From: an uncultured Rhizobiaceae bacterium
Lineage (GTDB): Bacteria > Pseudomonadota > Alphaproteobacteria > Rhizobiales > Rhizobiaceae
Length of the DNA stretch: 64,000 nt
Direction: 5' to 3'
NCBI GenBank assembly: GCA_958296345.1
Contig: CATQIJ010000013.1
Location: 62,001-126,000 of the forward strand
Under the pieces are notes generated by a model. It was given only the letters and a program-made list of their open reading frames with translations. It did no database searches and was not told the origin of the DNA. Below, piece by piece: positions 54,320-64,000 of this stretch; the stretch's first letter is position 1, and the number at the start of each line of letters is the position of its first letter. Both the position numbers and the translations under genes were made by a program.

Positions 54320-54364
54320 AGTTTTTTCCTTAATATGTACGCAATCTAGATGTAATAATGCGAA

Positions 54365-55096
54365 ATGAGATATTTTGTGAAAACACACTTATTCAATGTA
54401 CTTTCAAGCTTTGTTCTTGGCTTAGCCTTTATCAACATGCCCTCCAATTTTGTTGTCACTCATGCACATGCAGCCTGTGATGATACGGCAGGCCCAGCAG
54501 TTAATTGGGAGAACTGTCGAAAGCGCAACCTTATTATGGATGGTTTTGACTTTTCTGGCTCTAATTTTACACGATCAGATTTAAGCGCTTCTGATTTGCG
54601 AAATAGTAATTTTTCTAAAGCTATATTTGTCAAAACAAATTTAGTAAGAGCATCTCTTGCAGGCTCGAGCGCAGAGAATTCAAATTTTGAAGGTGTTACC
54701 GGCTCAAGAACGGATTTTAGTAAAAGTAATTTTCAAAACTCAAGCTTTGCGAAAGCAGAAATTAGCCGTTCAAATTTCTCAGAAAGCAATTTACAAGACT
54801 CAGACATGTCAAAAGCAGACTTTAGCAGAGTTGATTTTTCTAATGCCAACTTAAAAGGTGTGAACCTATCATTCTCAAATATATCAAGAGCGAATCTAAT
54901 AAATATAGAACTTGATAAAAACCTTTACTTAAAAGGGGCTTATATGTTCCTGACACTGATAGAAGACCTTGATCTATCAGGTATAAAAGGTATTGAGCAA
55001 TGGCAAATCAACATGGCGTGCGGCAATGAAAATACAATGCTTCCCGACGGTTTAACACGCCCGCATGAATGGCCATGCCAACTTGAGGCCAATTAA
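54365..55096 (+). CDS. pentapeptide repeat-containing secreted protein
   Basis: Signal peptide; repeated A(D/N)(L/F)xx units: FDFSGSNFTRSDLSASDLRNSNFSKAIFVKTNL... Confidence 0.92.
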   Translation: MRYFVKTHLFNVLSSFVLGLAFINMPSNFVVTHAHAACDDTAGPAVNWENCRKRNLIMDGFDFSGSNFTRSDLSASDLRNSNFSKAIFVKTNLVRASLAGSSAENSNFEGVTGSRTDFSKSNFQNSSFAKAEISRSNFSESNLQDSDMSKADFSRVDFSNANLKGVNLSFSNISRANLINIELDKNLYLKGAYMFLTLIEDLDLSGIKGIEQWQINMACGNENTMLPDGLTRPHEWPCQLEAN

Positions 55097-55109
55097 ACTA
55101 TAACTTATT

Positions 55110-56201
55110 TTACGCCTTAAAGTGTTTTGAGAGTTTCAGACCTTGGGCTTGATAGTTTGAGCCCAAATCAGTTCCATAAAGCTGGGCTGGTCGCTCTAGC
55201 ATATGTTCGTAAACAAGACTGCCAACTAATTGATCGTGCTCAAGTATAAACGGTACATCATGGCTTCGCACTTCGAGTACACCGCGAGAACCAGCACCAC
55301 CTGCATGGGCATGTCCAAATCCGGGATCAAAAAACCCTGCATAATGAACGCGGAACTCACCTACCATTGTATCATATGGCACCATTTCTGCTGCAAATAA
55401 GGGCGGAACATGAACTGCTTCGTTTGAAACAAGGATATAAAACTCATCTGGATCAAGTACTAAGTCTTGCGTGCCATGATTATAAATCGGTTCCCAGAAA
55501 TCAAGAATTTCATTGGCAGCTTTTTTATCGACATCTACAAGGCCTGTATGACGTTTGCCGCGATACCCAACTAGGCCATTTTCATCGCCTTTAAGGTCAA
55601 TCGACATACCAATGCCGCCATTACGAATTGTCGGTTCGCTGCGTGCGACTAACGTTTCAGCGTTATGAAGCGCCAGCAATTCGTCATCATTTAGAACAGT
55701 TCGCCCTTTTCTAAATCTGATTTGAGAAAGTCTTGACCCCGTGCGCACAACTATTGGGAAGGTCATCGGGCTTACTTCTAAATAAAGCGGCCCTTTGTAG
55801 CCTGCAGGAATTTGATCGAAAGCTTGGCTTTCATCAACAATCACGCGCGTGAAAATATCAAGACGTCCAGTAGAGCTTTTTGGATTCGCTGAAGCCTCTA
55901 TGTCTTGGGGCAATGCAAGGTTTTCAAGCAAAGGAACTAGATAAACACATCCAGTTTCTAAAATAGCACCATCCGTTAGATCAAGCTCATGAAGTTTAAA
56001 CCGCTCCAACTTTTGGCTTACTGAACTTCCTTTTCCTGGCAAGAAAGATGCCCGTACACGGAAAGCCTTTGTGCCTAAACGCAAATCAAGACTTGCGGGC
56101 TGCACCTGATCATTATCGAAAGGTTTATCTGTTACAATGCTGCCATCAGCATGAAGCTGCTTAATGCCAGCATCTGATAGGATTCCTGTTGTGCGTGTCA
56201 T
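55110..56201 (-). CDS. 2'-deoxycytidine 5'-triphosphate deaminase
   Basis: VQPASLDLRLG, SSTGRLDIFTRVI, KGPLYLEVSP; C-terminal dCTP-deaminase/dUTPase-like duplication. Confidence 0.9.
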   Translation of the reverse strand: MTRTTGILSDAGIKQLHADGSIVTDKPFDNDQVQPASLDLRLGTKAFRVRASFLPGKGSSVSQKLERFKLHELDLTDGAILETGCVYLVPLLENLALPQDIEASANPKSSTGRLDIFTRVIVDESQAFDQIPAGYKGPLYLEVSPMTFPIVVRTGSRLSQIRFRKGRTVLNDDELLALHNAETLVARSEPTIRNGGIGMSIDLKGDENGLVGYRGKRHTGLVDVDKKAANEILDFWEPIYNHGTQDLVLDPDEFYILVSNEAVHVPPLFAAEMVPYDTMVGEFRVHYAGFFDPGFGHAHAGGAGSRGVLEVRSHDVPFILEHDQLVGSLVYEHMLERPAQLYGTDLGSNYQAQGLKLSKHFKA

Positions 56202-56286
56202 TCATTCAACCAAACTTGAAAATTTCACCTAAACAAATAAAGCGAAGTTTGATTGACGTGAAGGGGCATATGCAGTAACACACACT

Positions 56287-56343
56287 TAATCGTGGTGATT
56301 TGGGCCGACCGGCTTGCAGCCACGTTAAAAAAGTTGCTAAAGG
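56287..56343 (+). ncRNA. SAM-II riboswitch (metA motif)
   Basis: ttaatCGTGGTGATTTGGGCCGACCGGCTTGCAGCCACGttaaaaAAGTTGCTAAAGG, matches SAM-II consensus and lies upstream of a methionine biosynthesis gene. Confidence 0.93.
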
Positions 56344-56372
56344 GTCGAACTGCGGAAATAATCTGCATTTAG

Positions 56373-56406
56373 AAACCGGAACGCGACTTCGCATTCTGGT
56401 TTTTTT
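56373..56406 (+). terminator. rho-independent terminator-like hairpin between SAM-II aptamer and metZ
   Basis: AAACCGGAACGCG-ACTT-CGCATTCTGGTTT (13-bp stem, one mismatch, one G-U) immediately followed by a T run. Confidence 0.7.
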
Positions 56407-56423
56407 GTTTTCGGAGTTAAGAA

Positions 56424-57608
56424 ATGTCCTCAAATAACACATGGCGCCCAGCGACCAAACTCATCCATAGCGGCGTCACCCGCAGCCAATTTGGTGAAAC
56501 GTCTGAAGCTCTTTATCTCACCCAAGGTTATCTTTATGACAGCGCAGAAGCTGCAGAAGCACGCTTTAAAGGTGAAGAAGAGGGTTATATTTATTCACGC
56601 TACGGCAACCCAACTGTCTCGATGTTTGAAGAGCGCATGTGCGCGATGGAAGGTGCAGAGGATGCGCGCGCAACCGCATCAGGCATGGCGGCTGTTCATT
56701 CAGCAATTGCTTGCCAAGCAAAGGCCGGCGACCATATTGTTGCTGCCAAAGCACTTTTTGGTTCTTGTCGTTGGGTTGTTGAAAAACTAATGCCTCAATA
56801 CGGCGTTGAATTCACGCTGGTTGACGGCAAGGATATGAACGCTTGGAAAGAAGCAGTTCGTCCAAATACAACAATCTTCTTTTTAGAAAGCCCAACTAAT
56901 CCAACACTAGAACTTGTAGACATAAAAGCTGTTGCTGACTTAGCGCATGAAAATGATGCGGTTCTCATAGTTGATAACGTATTTGCAACACCTTTATATC
57001 AAAGCCCGATTGAGCTTGGCGCTGATATCGTTATGTATTCAACAACCAAACATATTGATGGGCAAGGTCGCTGTTTAGGTGGGATTGTTCTTGGAACAGA
57101 AGAATGGATTAACGATCACCTTCATGACTATTTTAGGCATACAGGCCCTTCGATGAGCCCTTTTAATGCTTGGAATTTCTTAAAAGGTTTGGAAACACTA
57201 CCTATACGAGTTGCCCACCAGACCGCCAGTGCGGGTAAAATTGCCAACTCATTAGCTAAACAAAACACTATTAACCGGATGATTTACCCAGGCCATGAGA
57301 GCCACCCTCAAGCTGAGCTTGCCGCTAAACAAATGAGTGGCGGATCAACAATGGTTGCTTTTGAACTAGATGGAGGGAAATCGTCTGCATTTAAGTTCAT
57401 AAACGCGCTGGAGACTGTACAAATTTCGAACAATTTAGGTGATGCAAAAAGCTTAATAACTCATCCAGCGACGACAACTCATAAAAACCTATCCAATGAA
57501 GATCGCGATGAGTTGGGCATTTCTAGCGGCATGATAAGGCTTTCTGTTGGTCTTGAAGATGTTGATGACTTGCTAGAAGATATCCAAAAAGCGCTACATA
57601 GCATTTAA
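56424..57608 (+). CDS. metZ: O-succinylhomoserine sulfhydrylase
   Basis: Cys/Met PLP enzyme: RYGNPTVSMFEERMCAMEGAEDARATASGMAA, STTKHIDGQGRCLGGI; preceded by SAM-II. Confidence 0.93.
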   Translation: MSSNNTWRPATKLIHSGVTRSQFGETSEALYLTQGYLYDSAEAAEARFKGEEEGYIYSRYGNPTVSMFEERMCAMEGAEDARATASGMAAVHSAIACQAKAGDHIVAAKALFGSCRWVVEKLMPQYGVEFTLVDGKDMNAWKEAVRPNTTIFFLESPTNPTLELVDIKAVADLAHENDAVLIVDNVFATPLYQSPIELGADIVMYSTTKHIDGQGRCLGGIVLGTEEWINDHLHDYFRHTGPSMSPFNAWNFLKGLETLPIRVAHQTASAGKIANSLAKQNTINRMIYPGHESHPQAELAAKQMSGGSTMVAFELDGGKSSAFKFINALETVQISNNLGDAKSLITHPATTTHKNLSNEDRDELGISSGMIRLSVGLEDVDDLLEDIQKALHSI

Positions 57609-57685
57609 TGAATTTCAATTGAGTGGTTGGGCTGAGTTTAAAGTTATGTTAAAGCTTCGATTGATTACACGAGGCATATTTTGCA

Positions 57686-58078
57686 ATGTTCAAAGCAACT
57701 ACCAATGGCGTTATCGTTACAGTAATACCCGTTTATATTGATGAACGATCCAATCCAGAAAGCTCTCAATATTTTTGGGCTTATCGTGTTGTTATTGAAA
57801 ATGAATCTAATCAAACTTTAAAGCTCCTAACACGTTATTGGAAAATAACTGATAGCAATGGCCATATAGAAGAGGTCAAAGGGGATGGAGTGATTGGGGA
57901 GCAGCCAGTTTTAAAGACTGGCGAAAATTTCAGCTATACAAGTGGATGTCCACTCTCAACATCATCAGGCATTATGGTAGGCAATTATACTATGCAAAAT
58001 GATCGTGGTGAAATGTTAAAAATTGAAATACCAGCATTTCCATTAGATTTACCAGACCTTAGCCCAGTGATAAATTGA
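57686..58078 (+). CDS. apaG: ApaG (Co2+/Mg2+ efflux protein family)
   Basis: VIVTVIPVYIDERSNPESSQYFWAYRVVIENES, GDGVIGEQPVLKTGENFSYTSGCPLSTSSGIMVGNY. Confidence 0.95.
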   Translation: MFKATTNGVIVTVIPVYIDERSNPESSQYFWAYRVVIENESNQTLKLLTRYWKITDSNGHIEEVKGDGVIGEQPVLKTGENFSYTSGCPLSTSSGIMVGNYTMQNDRGEMLKIEIPAFPLDLPDLSPVIN

Positions 58079-58091
58079 GATTTCAAACCGA

Positions 58092-59543
58092 ATGATTGCA
58101 AACTTACGACCTATTTTCCTGATTGTTGGTATGTTGATAGCGACGCTTGGTGGTGCAATGTTTCTGCCTGCTGCTGTCGATTTTGCTGCTGACAATAGTG
58201 ATTGGGAAGTCTTTGCATTTACAGGCTCTATAACGCTTCTTGTGGGACTTGGGCTGTATTCTGGTGCACGAGGCACTTCGCAAGGGATGTCTACACGTCA
58301 GGCGTTTGTAATGACTACTGCCGTATGGATAGCGCTTGTATTTTTTGGGTCAATTCCATATTTGCTTTCTGGTGCCGTCCCAACTTTTACCGATGCATTT
58401 TTTGAGTCTATGTCAGGATTAACCACAACAGGTTCTACGGTTATTACGGGGCTTGATAATCAACCTCCTGGAATTCTACTTTGGCGCGGCATCCAGCAAT
58501 GGCTGGGTGGTTTGGGTATTATTGTGATGGCGGTTGCTGTTCTACCAATGCTGCAAGTTGGTGGCATGCAGCTCTTTAAAATTGAAGCATTCGACACCGC
58601 AGAAAAAATTATGCCGCGAGCAACACAAATATCTGGAATGCTCACGTTTGTTTTTATTGTTATAACTGCGATGTGTATTCTTGCTTATATCTTTGCAGGA
58701 ATGTCGCTCTCAGATGCCGTCATTCATGGCATGACCACTGTCGCAACGGGTGGCTTTTCAACTAAAGATCAATCTATGGGCTTTTTTGATAGTCACGTTA
58801 TTCATCTTATTTCCGTAACCTTTATGATCCTTGGGTCGATCCCTTTTATTCTCTACGTACAAGCAACGAGAGGTCAACCGCAGAAGCTTTGGCGTAATTC
58901 GCAAGTTCAAGTCTTCTTTGTCGTTCTCACGTTATGTACTTTTATTGCATTCCTCTTAAATAACTCCATTGAAGGTGTTGATGGCACCACAAGGTTCGTC
59001 GAAGCATTATTTAACGTTACTTCTGTGATTACAGGAACAGGATATTCTTCCACTGACTATGGGCAATGGGCACCAGGTGCGAATGCATTCTTCTTTGCAA
59101 TTATGTTTATCGGCGGTTGTGCTGGGTCTACTTCTTGCGGCATTAAAGTTTTCCGCTTTCAGATTTTATATGAAACTATCAAACAACACTTAAGCCGTAT
59201 TTTTTATCCAAATGGTATTTTTATGATGCGGTTTAACGGCAAGCAAATTGAAGATAGTGCTGCTACCGCTGTTATGAATTTCTTTGCTGTTTATTTTTTA
59301 CTTTTTGGGATTTTTGCCATTCTATTGAACCTGACAGGGCTTGATTTTCTAACCTCTATGTCAGCAGCAGGAACGGCTATTTCTAACGTTGGTCCTGGAC
59401 TAGGAAAAACAATTGGCCCTTCTTCAACTTTTCAAGAATTAAACGATACAGCAAAATGGATAATGTCAGCTGCTATGCTCGTTGGAAGGCTGGAACTTTT
59501 CACAGTGCTTGTTTTATTTATGCCAAGGTTCTGGCGCGCTTAA
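58092..59543 (+). CDS. TrkH family potassium uptake protein
   Basis: SGLTTTGSTVITGLDNQPPGILLWRGIQQWLGGLGIIVMAVAVLPML and four P-loop-like segments. Confidence 0.93.
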   Translation: MIANLRPIFLIVGMLIATLGGAMFLPAAVDFAADNSDWEVFAFTGSITLLVGLGLYSGARGTSQGMSTRQAFVMTTAVWIALVFFGSIPYLLSGAVPTFTDAFFESMSGLTTTGSTVITGLDNQPPGILLWRGIQQWLGGLGIIVMAVAVLPMLQVGGMQLFKIEAFDTAEKIMPRATQISGMLTFVFIVITAMCILAYIFAGMSLSDAVIHGMTTVATGGFSTKDQSMGFFDSHVIHLISVTFMILGSIPFILYVQATRGQPQKLWRNSQVQVFFVVLTLCTFIAFLLNNSIEGVDGTTRFVEALFNVTSVITGTGYSSTDYGQWAPGANAFFFAIMFIGGCAGSTSCGIKVFRFQILYETIKQHLSRIFYPNGIFMMRFNGKQIEDSAATAVMNFFAVYFLLFGIFAILLNLTGLDFLTSMSAAGTAISNVGPGLGKTIGPSSTFQELNDTAKWIMSAAMLVGRLELFTVLVLFMPRFWRA

Positions 59544-59546
59544 AAT

Positions 59547-62500
59547 CTATTCAGCAGGGTGTGTTTGATTTTTTCTGCGCTCACCAAAAATAGTATGCAG
59601 TGACCATTTAATATCATCTCCAATCCCGATGAATGCTGGAACCAAAAATAATACGATTAATGTTGCTAATCCAAGCCCAAATACAATCGTTATAGCCATT
59701 GGCAGCAAGAATTGAGCTTGAAGACTTTTCTCAAACATCAATGGAACTAAGCCGCCAATAGTGGTGAGTGATGTTAATAGCACTGCGCGAAGACGGTCGC
59801 GACTTGCACCAATTGCAGCTTCTGGCAAAGCCTCACCTTCATCCAATCTTTCATCAAGACGGCTTACTAGAATGATTGAGTCATTTACCAAGATACCTGC
59901 CAGCCCCAATAATCCTATGAACGAAAGAATGGTTAGCTTAAAGCCAAGCACCCAATGACCAACAACTGCACCAACAAGGCCAAATGGGATGATAAGCATG
60001 ATTGCAATAGGTCTGAAATAACTACCAAACACCCAAGCAAGCACAATGTAAATAACCGCAAGCGCTACATAGATGCCTGTTGTTAAGTCCTTGAACGCTT
60101 TCTTGCGTTCTTCATCTTTACCACCAAAACGATAACTCAAACCCATCTTATCCATAATCTGAGGAAGTTCGCCCGCTAGCAAAATTTCGATCGCTTTATC
60201 AGTGGTCACAATATCCGTATCAAGATCCGCGGTTACTGAGACAATGGTTTTACCACCTTCTCTTTGAATGGCGGAAAAACCCTGCTTTTCAGTTAGGGCA
60301 ACAACTTCACCTAGTGGCACGAATTGTCCTTGTGGGCTGCGGAGTTCAAAATTGCGTAGTTTATCGCCGCCTTTATCGCGGGTCGTACGTGAAACTCGAA
60401 TTGTAATCTCATCATCACCACGCGCAAACCTGCGCGGGATTGCTCCATCAAAGGCATTTCTAACTTGTCTACCAACTTCATCAATACTGAAACCAAGCGC
60501 TGCGCCCCTTGGTAATAGCCGCATGATTAATTCCGGTTTTCCGAACGGTAAATCATCTGCAACACCCGACGCACCATTGATAGCCTGAATAATTGGAATA
60601 ACTTGTGTCGCAGCTGCTTTGAGGCTTGCCACATCGCTGCCTACAATTTCCACATCCAAGTCACGCCCTGGAGGCCCGCCACGCGATTCAAAAATTGCAA
60701 TGCGTTTTGCACCAGCAAGTTTTGGCAATGCTTTACGCCACGCTTTGACTATATCAGGTGTGCGAATAGTACGAACTTCTGATGAAGAAAGCTGCACCCT
60801 AAGCTCAGCCAAATTATCACCAACGCTACGTCCAGCGCTACCAAGTGTTGTGAAAACTGCTGTTACCAGTTTTTCATCACCGCCTGTTAGTTGAATAGAT
60901 GCGCGCTCTAATGCCTCTTCTACTTCATTGATGATTTCAAAAGCATTTTGCTCTGGAATGCCTGCATTAAAGACCAGCCTTGCACGTATGTTTTCAGCTT
61001 CAGGGGACGGGAAGAAAACAAATTTTACTTGCTCACCTCTGATGGGACCTACTGCTAAAATCATTACACTGGTTAAAGCAACTGCAACGGTTACATAACG
61101 CCAACGAAATGATAATTTTACCATCCAGTTAAAAGGTCCGTCACGGAACGCATTAAAATATCTATCAAACCAATTTCTAAACCAACCTTGATCGTGAGGA
61201 CCTTTATCGTCTGGTGAGAATTTTTTGAGGAGCCAAAAGATGCCTTCAAACAAGGTTCCAACCAACAGTGAGCCTATTGTGATGAGTGCAATAAAGAGAA
61301 CAATAGAGCCGCTTTCTTGTGCATCCATTATTGGCTTCAATAAAGGTACGCCAGCTAAATCAAACGATCCAGACGAAACACGATTCATAACAGAAATTAA
61401 CATGCCCCCAACTAAACTAGCAAAGAACATCTGACGCCAAAATGACCATTTTCGTTTTGGCTTATGTTGCAACGTATGTGCCAAGTGTCCTGGTAGTATT
61501 AAAAAACACTCAATAAGACTTGCGATGATAACTGCTATTACCACATAGGGCATCACGCCCATAATTTGGCCGATTATATCGCCAATCAATAACATTGGTG
61601 CAAAAGCTGCAACCGTTGTAATCATAGCAGCCATAACAGGCGTGAGCATTCGCCCTGCACCGTTTTCTGCAGCTTGAAAAGGTTCATCCCCTGCTTCAAA
61701 CCGTGAGGCTGTATGTTCACCAACTACAATTGCATCATCAACAATAATGCCAAGCATCATGATCATCGCAAAGAGCGTAATCATATTGATAGTTTGCCCC
61801 AGCAGCAGCATGAAGCCGAGTGTTGCAAACATTGCAACAGGAATGCCAGCAGCAACCCAAAAGGCGATGCGTGCATTTAAGAAAATAAACAGCGTTGCAA
61901 CAACGAGAACCAGTCCAAAAATACCATTCCAAAGTAGAAGTGAGATACGCTCTACCAATGAATCTGCTCGTACTTCATATTTTTTAAGTGTAACTCCCGG
62001 CGGCATTACATCTTCAATTTCTGATAAATACTGATCCAGAATGCGGGCTGTTTTTAAGGTATCCGCACTTAAAGCCCGTTCAACCGTTAGCTGAATTGCA
62101 GGTTTACCACCAGATAACCCACGAGACTGACCATCTTCATAGCCGCGTTTGATTGTTGCAATATCGCCAAGCAGTACCTTTTCACCGGTTGCAAAAGATC
62201 GGATTTCAATATTTTTTAATGCAGTCGGGTCTTCTGCATCTGCCAAAGCACGGATTTGTTTTTCAACATCCCCTTTTAATTGTCCTGAGGGCGTATCTCT
62301 ACTATTGCCCGCGATAACAGCTGATACATCAGAAATAGAGAGCCCAATGCGCCTTAATTCGCGCTCTGAGATTTCAACCTGTAATTCTTCATCACGCATC
62401 CCAACAAACGATATTTTGTCGATTCCACGTTCTATCAAATCATCTCGAATTTTTTTGGCATGAATTCTTAGCGTACTCTCAGGCACATCGCCTGACAATG

Positions 62501-62942
62501 ATAGCCTTGCGACTCGATCAAAGAACGAACCTTTAGCAACTTCTGGCTCATCAGCCCCGTCTGGTAAATTGGTAACTGCTTTTACTGCAGTATCAACATC
62601 TGCAACAGCTTGCTGAATGTCTGCATCCGGCAAGAATTCAAGGGCAATTGTACCAGCCCCCTCTCTTGCATAAGAAATCATATTATCGACACCGTCTATG
62701 AAGCGAACCTCAGGCTCAATAATTTGAATGATGTTTCTTTCAACATCTTCAGCACTTGCGCCCGACCACTTCACGGAAATTCTAACTTCTTGACGCTCAA
62801 CGGTTGGGAAGAATTGTGTGTTAATTTTGCCAATCGCAAAAACGCCAAAAATGAGCATCAAGATCATAAGCAGGTTGGCAGCATTAGGATGCCTTGCAAA
62901 AAGACTAACAATGCCACCACCTGGTACCATGCGTGCAATCAT
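59547..62942 (-). CDS. efflux RND transporter permease subunit (AcrB/HAE family)
   Basis: Intact 1131 aa; RND motifs IVDDAIVVGE, AGILVNDSIILV, 12 TM. Confidence 0.95.
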   Translation of the reverse strand: MIARMVPGGGIVSLFARHPNAANLLMILMLIFGVFAIGKINTQFFPTVERQEVRISVKWSGASAEDVERNIIQIIEPEVRFIDGVDNMISYAREGAGTIALEFLPDADIQQAVADVDTAVKAVTNLPDGADEPEVAKGSFFDRVARLSLSGDVPESTLRIHAKKIRDDLIERGIDKISFVGMRDEELQVEISERELRRIGLSISDVSAVIAGNSRDTPSGQLKGDVEKQIRALADAEDPTALKNIEIRSFATGEKVLLGDIATIKRGYEDGQSRGLSGGKPAIQLTVERALSADTLKTARILDQYLSEIEDVMPPGVTLKKYEVRADSLVERISLLLWNGIFGLVLVVATLFIFLNARIAFWVAAGIPVAMFATLGFMLLLGQTINMITLFAMIMMLGIIVDDAIVVGEHTASRFEAGDEPFQAAENGAGRMLTPVMAAMITTVAAFAPMLLIGDIIGQIMGVMPYVVIAVIIASLIECFLILPGHLAHTLQHKPKRKWSFWRQMFFASLVGGMLISVMNRVSSGSFDLAGVPLLKPIMDAQESGSIVLFIALITIGSLLVGTLFEGIFWLLKKFSPDDKGPHDQGWFRNWFDRYFNAFRDGPFNWMVKLSFRWRYVTVAVALTSVMILAVGPIRGEQVKFVFFPSPEAENIRARLVFNAGIPEQNAFEIINEVEEALERASIQLTGGDEKLVTAVFTTLGSAGRSVGDNLAELRVQLSSSEVRTIRTPDIVKAWRKALPKLAGAKRIAIFESRGGPPGRDLDVEIVGSDVASLKAAATQVIPIIQAINGASGVADDLPFGKPELIMRLLPRGAALGFSIDEVGRQVRNAFDGAIPRRFARGDDEITIRVSRTTRDKGGDKLRNFELRSPQGQFVPLGEVVALTEKQGFSAIQREGGKTIVSVTADLDTDIVTTDKAIEILLAGELPQIMDKMGLSYRFGGKDEERKKAFKDLTTGIYVALAVIYIVLAWVFGSYFRPIAIMLIIPFGLVGAVVGHWVLGFKLTILSFIGLLGLAGILVNDSIILVSRLDERLDEGEALPEAAIGASRDRLRAVLLTSLTTIGGLVPLMFEKSLQAQFLLPMAITIVFGLGLATLIVLFLVPAFIGIGDDIKWSLHTIFGERRKNQTHPAE

Positions 62943-62967
62943 TTACTTAGCCTCATCATGCCTAGCC

Positions 62968-64000
62968 TTAATTTTGCGGAGCTGGTTGCGCTGGCCTTAC
63001 ATTTAAGCCTTCTGAAATTTCTGCTATTCTTGTAGTTAAAACTTCATCGCCATTTGATAATTCGCCGTCAATAATTATGGCATCGCCATCGCGCGCAAGT
63101 ACTTTTACAGTTTTAGCGACAAGCTTATTATCAACTGAGATATAGATTTTATTGTTGTCATAAAGCGCAGTTTCAGGAACGCGGAAGTTCCCCACGAATG
63201 CTTTATCGGGGACGATGACTTCCACAAAAGCACCAGGTCTTAGTGGGCTTTCTTTTATTGTGCCTTCAATACTTGCTATAACCTCAACACCGCCGCGATC
63301 AGATGTAATTTGCGCACCAATTCTCTCAATCATGGCTGGGTAGCGATACTCTTCACCGCCGACAACCCAAATGACTTCTACTTTTCGTCCAACAATACCG
63401 GTATTATCTGACTGGATTCTTCCAAAGCGTTGATCTGTAAGTGTGAAACGAACCTCAAGTTTATCGTCGCGATACATAGAAACAATCATGTCATTAGCTC
63501 CGATCAATCGACCCTCTGACGCATTATTTTCTCTTATTACACCATCCATCGGCGCTAGAAGTGCTGTATCTTGTAAATCTCGCTCAGCCTGCTCAATGCT
63601 ACGTTGTGAGCGTACTAGAACGGCTTTGAGTTGCTCAATTCTTGATCTCTCAGCCACTAGGTTTAATTGGCTTTGCTCTAAAGACTGTGACCTCTGACTT
63701 ACAATAAGTTCACGTTCCTCAACTGAACGCGGTGTCGCGCTTCCACGTTTTTGCAATTTTTTGATGCGCTCTAAATCACTCTGAGCTAATGAGAGCTGTT
63801 GCTTTAAGCTTTTGATCCGCGCTTCTTCAATTGAGATCATTGCTTCATTTTCACCAATGCGAGCTTTGGTTTCTATGACAGTGGATTTTGCACTTCCAAG
63901 TGCTGTTTCATAATTGAATTTATCAATTGCAAAAAGCATTTCGCCTTTTTCAACATGGCTCCCCACTTGCAATCTAGGGTTTACTTCAACAATTTTACCT
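62968..64000 (-). CDS. efflux RND transporter periplasmic adaptor subunit, truncated by window edge
   Basis: Barrel-sandwich/coiled-coil adaptor; AKVEVNPRLQVGSHVEKGEMLFAIDKFNYE..., open at the window end. Confidence 0.9.
   Translation of the reverse strand, partial: GKIVEVNPRLQVGSHVEKGEMLFAIDKFNYETALGSAKSTVIETKARIGENEAMISIEEARIKSLKQQLSLAQSDLERIKKLQKRGSATPRSVEERELIVSQRSQSLEQSQLNLVAERSRIEQLKAVLVRSQRSIEQAERDLQDTALLAPMDGVIRENNASEGRLIGANDMIVSMYRDDKLEVRFTLTDQRFGRIQSDNTGIVGRKVEVIWVVGGEEYRYPAMIERIGAQITSDRGGVEVIASIEGTIKESPLRPGAFVEVIVPDKAFVGNFRVPETALYDNNKIYISVDNKLVAKTVKVLARDGDAIIIDGELSNGDEVLTTRIAEISEGLNVRPAQPAPQN

Noticed and set aside
1-64000. CRISPR arrays, rRNA operons, transposases, prophage genes and known anti-phage systems
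   Set aside because: Looked for repeat-spacer periodicity, integrase/transposase/capsid motifs and defence-type domains in the ORF translations; none found. I also saw no convincing tRNA by eye, but a tRNAscan-SE run would be needed to exclude one.

Overview
This 64 kb window looks like chromosomal DNA from an AT-rich, probably marine, alphaproteobacterium (Rhizobiales-like gene content). It is almost entirely protein-coding. I found no rRNA, convincing tRNA, CRISPR array, prophage or transposase. Main blocks: xseA and a type I secretion ABC/HlyD pair; mscL; a CrbS/CrbR-like SSS-histidine kinase and LuxR regulator beside a DUF4212 + sodium/solute symporter; DUF952-pyrD-arsC; an Lhr-type helicase + PdeM DNA-damage pair; TauE/TIGR02186/DUF3429; a giant PodJ-like coiled-coil/Sel1/peptidoglycan-binding protein; a MerR-headed fatty-acid beta-oxidation operon; cysK, an M3 peptidase, an ADH / DddQ-like DMSP lyase / mandelate-racemase operon; class I LysRS; a SAM-II riboswitch with a following terminator-like hairpin upstream of metZ; apaG, trkH and an RND efflux system. 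The most conspicuous anomaly is pervasive single-base frame disruption: more than 20 sites in about a dozen genes, mostly repairable by changing a homopolymer by one base, plus three in-frame stops. Sequencing or assembly error is the likeliest cause, but this needs checking. The best candidates for less-described biology are a GC-rich, hairpin-rich non-coding island at about 37.68-38.10 kb, the SAM-II + terminator arrangement, the DddQ operon and a G7 hairpin in an AT-rich divergent promoter. I did not find a clearly novel multi-gene system and do not claim one.
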